Below, piece by piece: positions 61,701-64,000 of a stretch of 64,000 nucleotides of DNA (the first letter of the stretch is position 1; every line of letters starts with the position of its first letter). Under the pieces are notes generated by a model. The model was given only the letters and a program-made list of their open reading frames with translations, had not been told where the DNA came from and did not search any database. The stretch is from Helopsaltes ochotensis (Eukaryota; Chordata; Aves; Passeriformes; Locustellidae), in assembly GCA_013400155.1 (NCBI GenBank), contig VXBM01001301.1, positions 56,240-120,239 on the forward strand. The letters run 5' to 3'. Both the position numbers and the translations under genes were made by a program.

Positions 61701-62117
61701 ACACCTGAGGCTGGCTGTGACCCCCCACCTTAACCAAACCATACCCACTTTCCAGGCAACCCTGAAACTCAGCAAATTTTGCTTTTCAGTAGAAAAAGAG
61801 GAAGCAAATCCCAAGGACTCAAGCTTTTACAGACAACAGCTTGCCAGCTGTGTCTTTGAATACAAGTGTGGGGATCTGGCTATGCAGGAATAAGCACAAG
61901 GGGAAGAGAAGATCCTTAAGGTACTCCTGGATCAATGCAGGACACATCCCAGAATATTTTCAGGGTGTTGGTGCTGAAATAAGAGTTTATGCACTAACAC
62001 TGCTGCACAGCAGCACTGCCCAAAGACTCACTAAGAAGCAGCTGAGGAAGATGTGCAACGAAGAAGAGAAGATTAAAAAAAAAACAAAACCCTGAACACT
62101 GAAGAGGTTTAACCTAC

Positions 62118-62194
62118 CTCCGGTCGTTTCTCCTCCTTCTGAACAGTTTTTTGGTGTGTGCGATTTCAGCTTCATGAGGCAACGGATGGTAACC
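62118..62194 (-). CDS. CTIF: CTIF internal coding exon A (basic segment before the disordered middle)
   Basis: This 77 bp exon, read on the minus strand, encodes 25 codons plus two bases. It begins Gly-Tyr-His-Pro, continues through a His-Glu-Ala-Glu-Ile-Ala-His-Thr-Lys-Lys stretch and ends in a strongly basic run (LFRRRRNDR). I recognise it as the segment of CTIF just before the Gln/His-rich middle of the protein. The acceptor reads TTTTACAG and the donor reads CGGAG/GTAGG. The exon starts in phase 0 and ends after two bases of an Arg codon, which exon B completes. CTIF binds CBP80 of the nuclear cap-binding complex through its N-terminal half and recruits eIF3, supporting the pioneer round of translation that couples to nonsense-mediated decay. 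The basic cluster could contact RNA or protein, but that is inference. The upstream exons are not in the remaining 1.8 kb of the window. Confidence 0.93.
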
Positions 62195-64000
62195 CTGTAA
62201 AACAGAGGGAAAAGCAGCCATCAGCTCCAGGAAGCACTGACATGGAAGGGGTGAGAGTGAGACAGAGCTGCACACCCAGCCCGTGAGCGTGGAAAAAGAA
62301 ACAGCTTCCCCCCAAACATCCTTACAACATCCCAGACCCTACGAAAGCAGGTCTGAAAATCCACAGATGTGTTGTACCCTCTCAGGGCCGTTGCAAGGAG
62401 CAGGGAATGAAATTATCTGCAATTTCTGTATGGGAGAAACCACACAGGGCAAATAACTGGATCAGGTGTATGTACAAATCCCATACACACGACGGACAAG
62501 GAATTCACCCACTTCACACATGACACACTGGTGCGCCTAAGCCAACCAATTTCCCTGGGCTGCTTCCCTTGTGTATTTATCCAAAACCCAGCTGAAAAAA
62601 TGTCTGCAAAGGCAGATGCTCAGCATCATTTTGAGGATCCTTAGGGAAACCAACACGAGCTGGTAGGTCTGCTGGGGCTGTGCCCTCACCCCAGTAGGAA
62701 GGGAACAACCACATCAGGAGCACCTCACTGAACCTGCCCACCACGAACAAGTCAGCCCATGCCACTCTGCAGCAAGGTGGGGTTCACCTCACAGGAAACA
62801 ACTGAGGTGACAAGGACGGTAAATCGTGTGCCCAAGCCCTAGATGAAGGAGAGCAGATTTAGATGAGATACTAGGAAAAGATTTTTACTAGTAATTAGGA
62901 AGAAAGTGTTTACTATGAGGGTGGGGAGGCCCTGTCACAGGTTGCCCAGAGAAGCTGAGGCTGCCCCTGGATCCCTGGAAGTGTTCAAGGACAAGCTGGA
63001 CGGGGTTTTGAGCCACCTGGGCTATGGAAGGTGTTGCTGCCCATGGCAGGGGTTTGGTATGAGATACCTTGAAGTCCCTTCCAACCCAAATCAATCACGG
63101 ATTCAATGATTCCAAGACAAGGCAGTGGCAGAGCTGGGTGTAACTCCAGCTGCTGCCTTTCCAGCACCCTCTTTCCACTAAAAGTGCCGACTCTGACGTG
63201 GTCTGTTCATCTGATAAGGGGGCTGCAGTATTTACCATCCTACTGTGGGCATGATGAGGCTTTGCTAACGTTCACACAGAGCCCTGAGCTTCCTGGATGA
63301 AAGGCCCTGCGTAAGTGCAAAGTATTATTTATTTTTCAGGGACACCACAGAGCTGTCATAACCATAATGAATTTTATTTATGCAGTATTGTCCTTCCCCA
63401 GCTGGCAATAAAAGCCCTGTAAAAGTTGCTCCTTTTATTTCCATCACCATCCATCTCAGCCTGGAGCTCCAGCCACTGCTGGGAATCACCACATGCAAGG
63501 GGCCATGAGGGAGCAGCCTGAGCACAGGCAAGGGCTGGGTGGAGATGGGCCTCATCCAGCAGCAGTTTTGTGACACTGGCATGACAACGTAACACACTGA
63601 CTTCAGAAAAAAATCCCTCTCTCTTTGTGTGAATAGACTTTGGAAGTGACAGTTGATTTCAGTAGCAGTTACTGAGATAATAGTATTTTGAGTTTCTCAA
63701 AACTGGTGGAAGATGTAATAAAGGAGAAAGGCTCCTGGGGATGATGATGGATTTAGGCCAGAGAAGGCACCACCAAGCTGAGGACAGACAGGGTTTATTG
63801 TGACCATCCATCCTGACCGCTGCAAAAAAGCCTGGAGGAACTGCTGCTGCAGTAAGCCCACAGCTCCCACGACAGCTGGAGCTTTGCTCCTCCACACTTC
63901 AAGACATAAGGAACTCACTGAGCCAAAATACAAAGCTATTAGCCAAGGTCCAAAGGAGAGCTACAATGATGGTGAGGGATCTGGAGGGGCCACATGAGTG
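62195..64000 (-). other. CTIF: CTIF intron upstream of exon A (right end beyond window)
   Basis: Intron preceding exon A in the transcript, cut by the window edge. It contains one CR1 tail (62.85-63.11 kb). I looked for the exon encoding the residues that precede Gly-Tyr-His-Pro in CTIF and did not find it. Confidence 0.8.
62845..63112 (+). mobile_element. CR1 3' fragment
   Basis: Sense orientation: CAGATTTAGATGAGATACTA, TTACTATGAGGGTGGGGAGG, GGTTGCCCAGAGAAGCTGAG, CCCATGGCAGGGGTTTGG, AAGTCCCTTCCAACCCAAAT and the GGATTCAATGATTCC tail. Confidence 0.9.

Larger units (their letters stand above)
35868..62117 (-). other. CTIF: CTIF intron between exons A and B (about 26.2 kb as assembled)
   Basis: The donor is GTAGGT at the exon A end and the acceptor is TTTCCAG at the exon B end. 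The intron contains two N gaps, about a dozen CR1 pieces, a nested insertion at 47.7-48.1 kb, an ancient hairpin-repeat fragment at 39.3 kb, homopolymer tracts, a CpG-enriched patch at 56.45-56.71 kb and the duplicated block around 53.5 kb. Its true length is probably about 1.55 kb less than assembled, because of the duplicated contig ends. Confidence 0.88.

Noticed and set aside
1..64000. tRNA, rRNA, microRNA or other structured RNA genes
   Set aside because: I recognised no conserved RNA motif by reading. A covariance-model scan would be needed to exclude small ones.

Overview
This window is vertebrate nuclear DNA, almost certainly from a bird. It is sparsely coding, with small exons bounded by GT/AG splice sites. 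It is also sprinkled with 3'-truncated CR1 retrotransposons, which carry the avian CR1 3' end on both strands. No bacterial, organellar or viral gene organisation is visible.

One protein-coding gene is recognisable: CTIF (cap-binding complex-dependent translation initiation factor, formerly KIAA0427), on the minus strand. Four consecutive internal coding exons lie in the window, in transcript order 62194-62118 (77 bp), 35867-35426 (442 bp), 33662-33363 (300 bp) and 12545-12390 (156 bp). They join in frame into 975 bp (325 codons) with no stop, and the splice phases agree at every junction. The first two encode the basic and disordered middle of the protein; the last two encode most of the MIF4G domain. 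The 5' exons (N-terminal region) lie beyond 64000 and the 3' exons (end of MIF4G and stop codon) lie left of position 1. I could not find either inside the window. In birds the region equivalent to human 18q21, where CTIF sits, lies on chromosome Z, so this is probably Z-linked; that is inference from known synteny.

Layout from left to right. Positions 1-12389 are intron, with a 28-29 bp minisatellite at the left edge, a few CR1 pieces and a CpG-rich patch near 2.3 kb. Exon D is at 12390-12545. Positions 12546-33362 are a 20.8 kb intron with CR1s, a 170 bp duplicated segment (15.4 and 18.6 kb), a CpG island-like block at 25.4-25.8 kb, an (ATTCT)n microsatellite at 25.95 kb and a 12-bp-unit minisatellite at 28.2-29.1 kb. 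Exon C (33363-33662) and exon B (35426-35867) are separated by a short 1.76 kb intron. Positions 35868-62117 are a 26 kb intron with a small sequence gap (37684-37717), a CR1 cluster at 46.2-48.3 kb that includes a CR1 split by a 386 bp insertion, and a false-looking tandem duplication around a 240 bp gap at 53507-53746. Exon A is at 62118-62194, followed by upstream intron to 64000.

I see no novel multi-gene system. The strongest non-obvious observations are: the 1311 bp contig-end overlap around the 53.5 kb gap, which is almost certainly an assembly artefact; the two intronic satellites; the intronic CpG island; and the interrupted CR1. Most open reading frames in the window are chance frames in intron or in CR1 and are not annotated.
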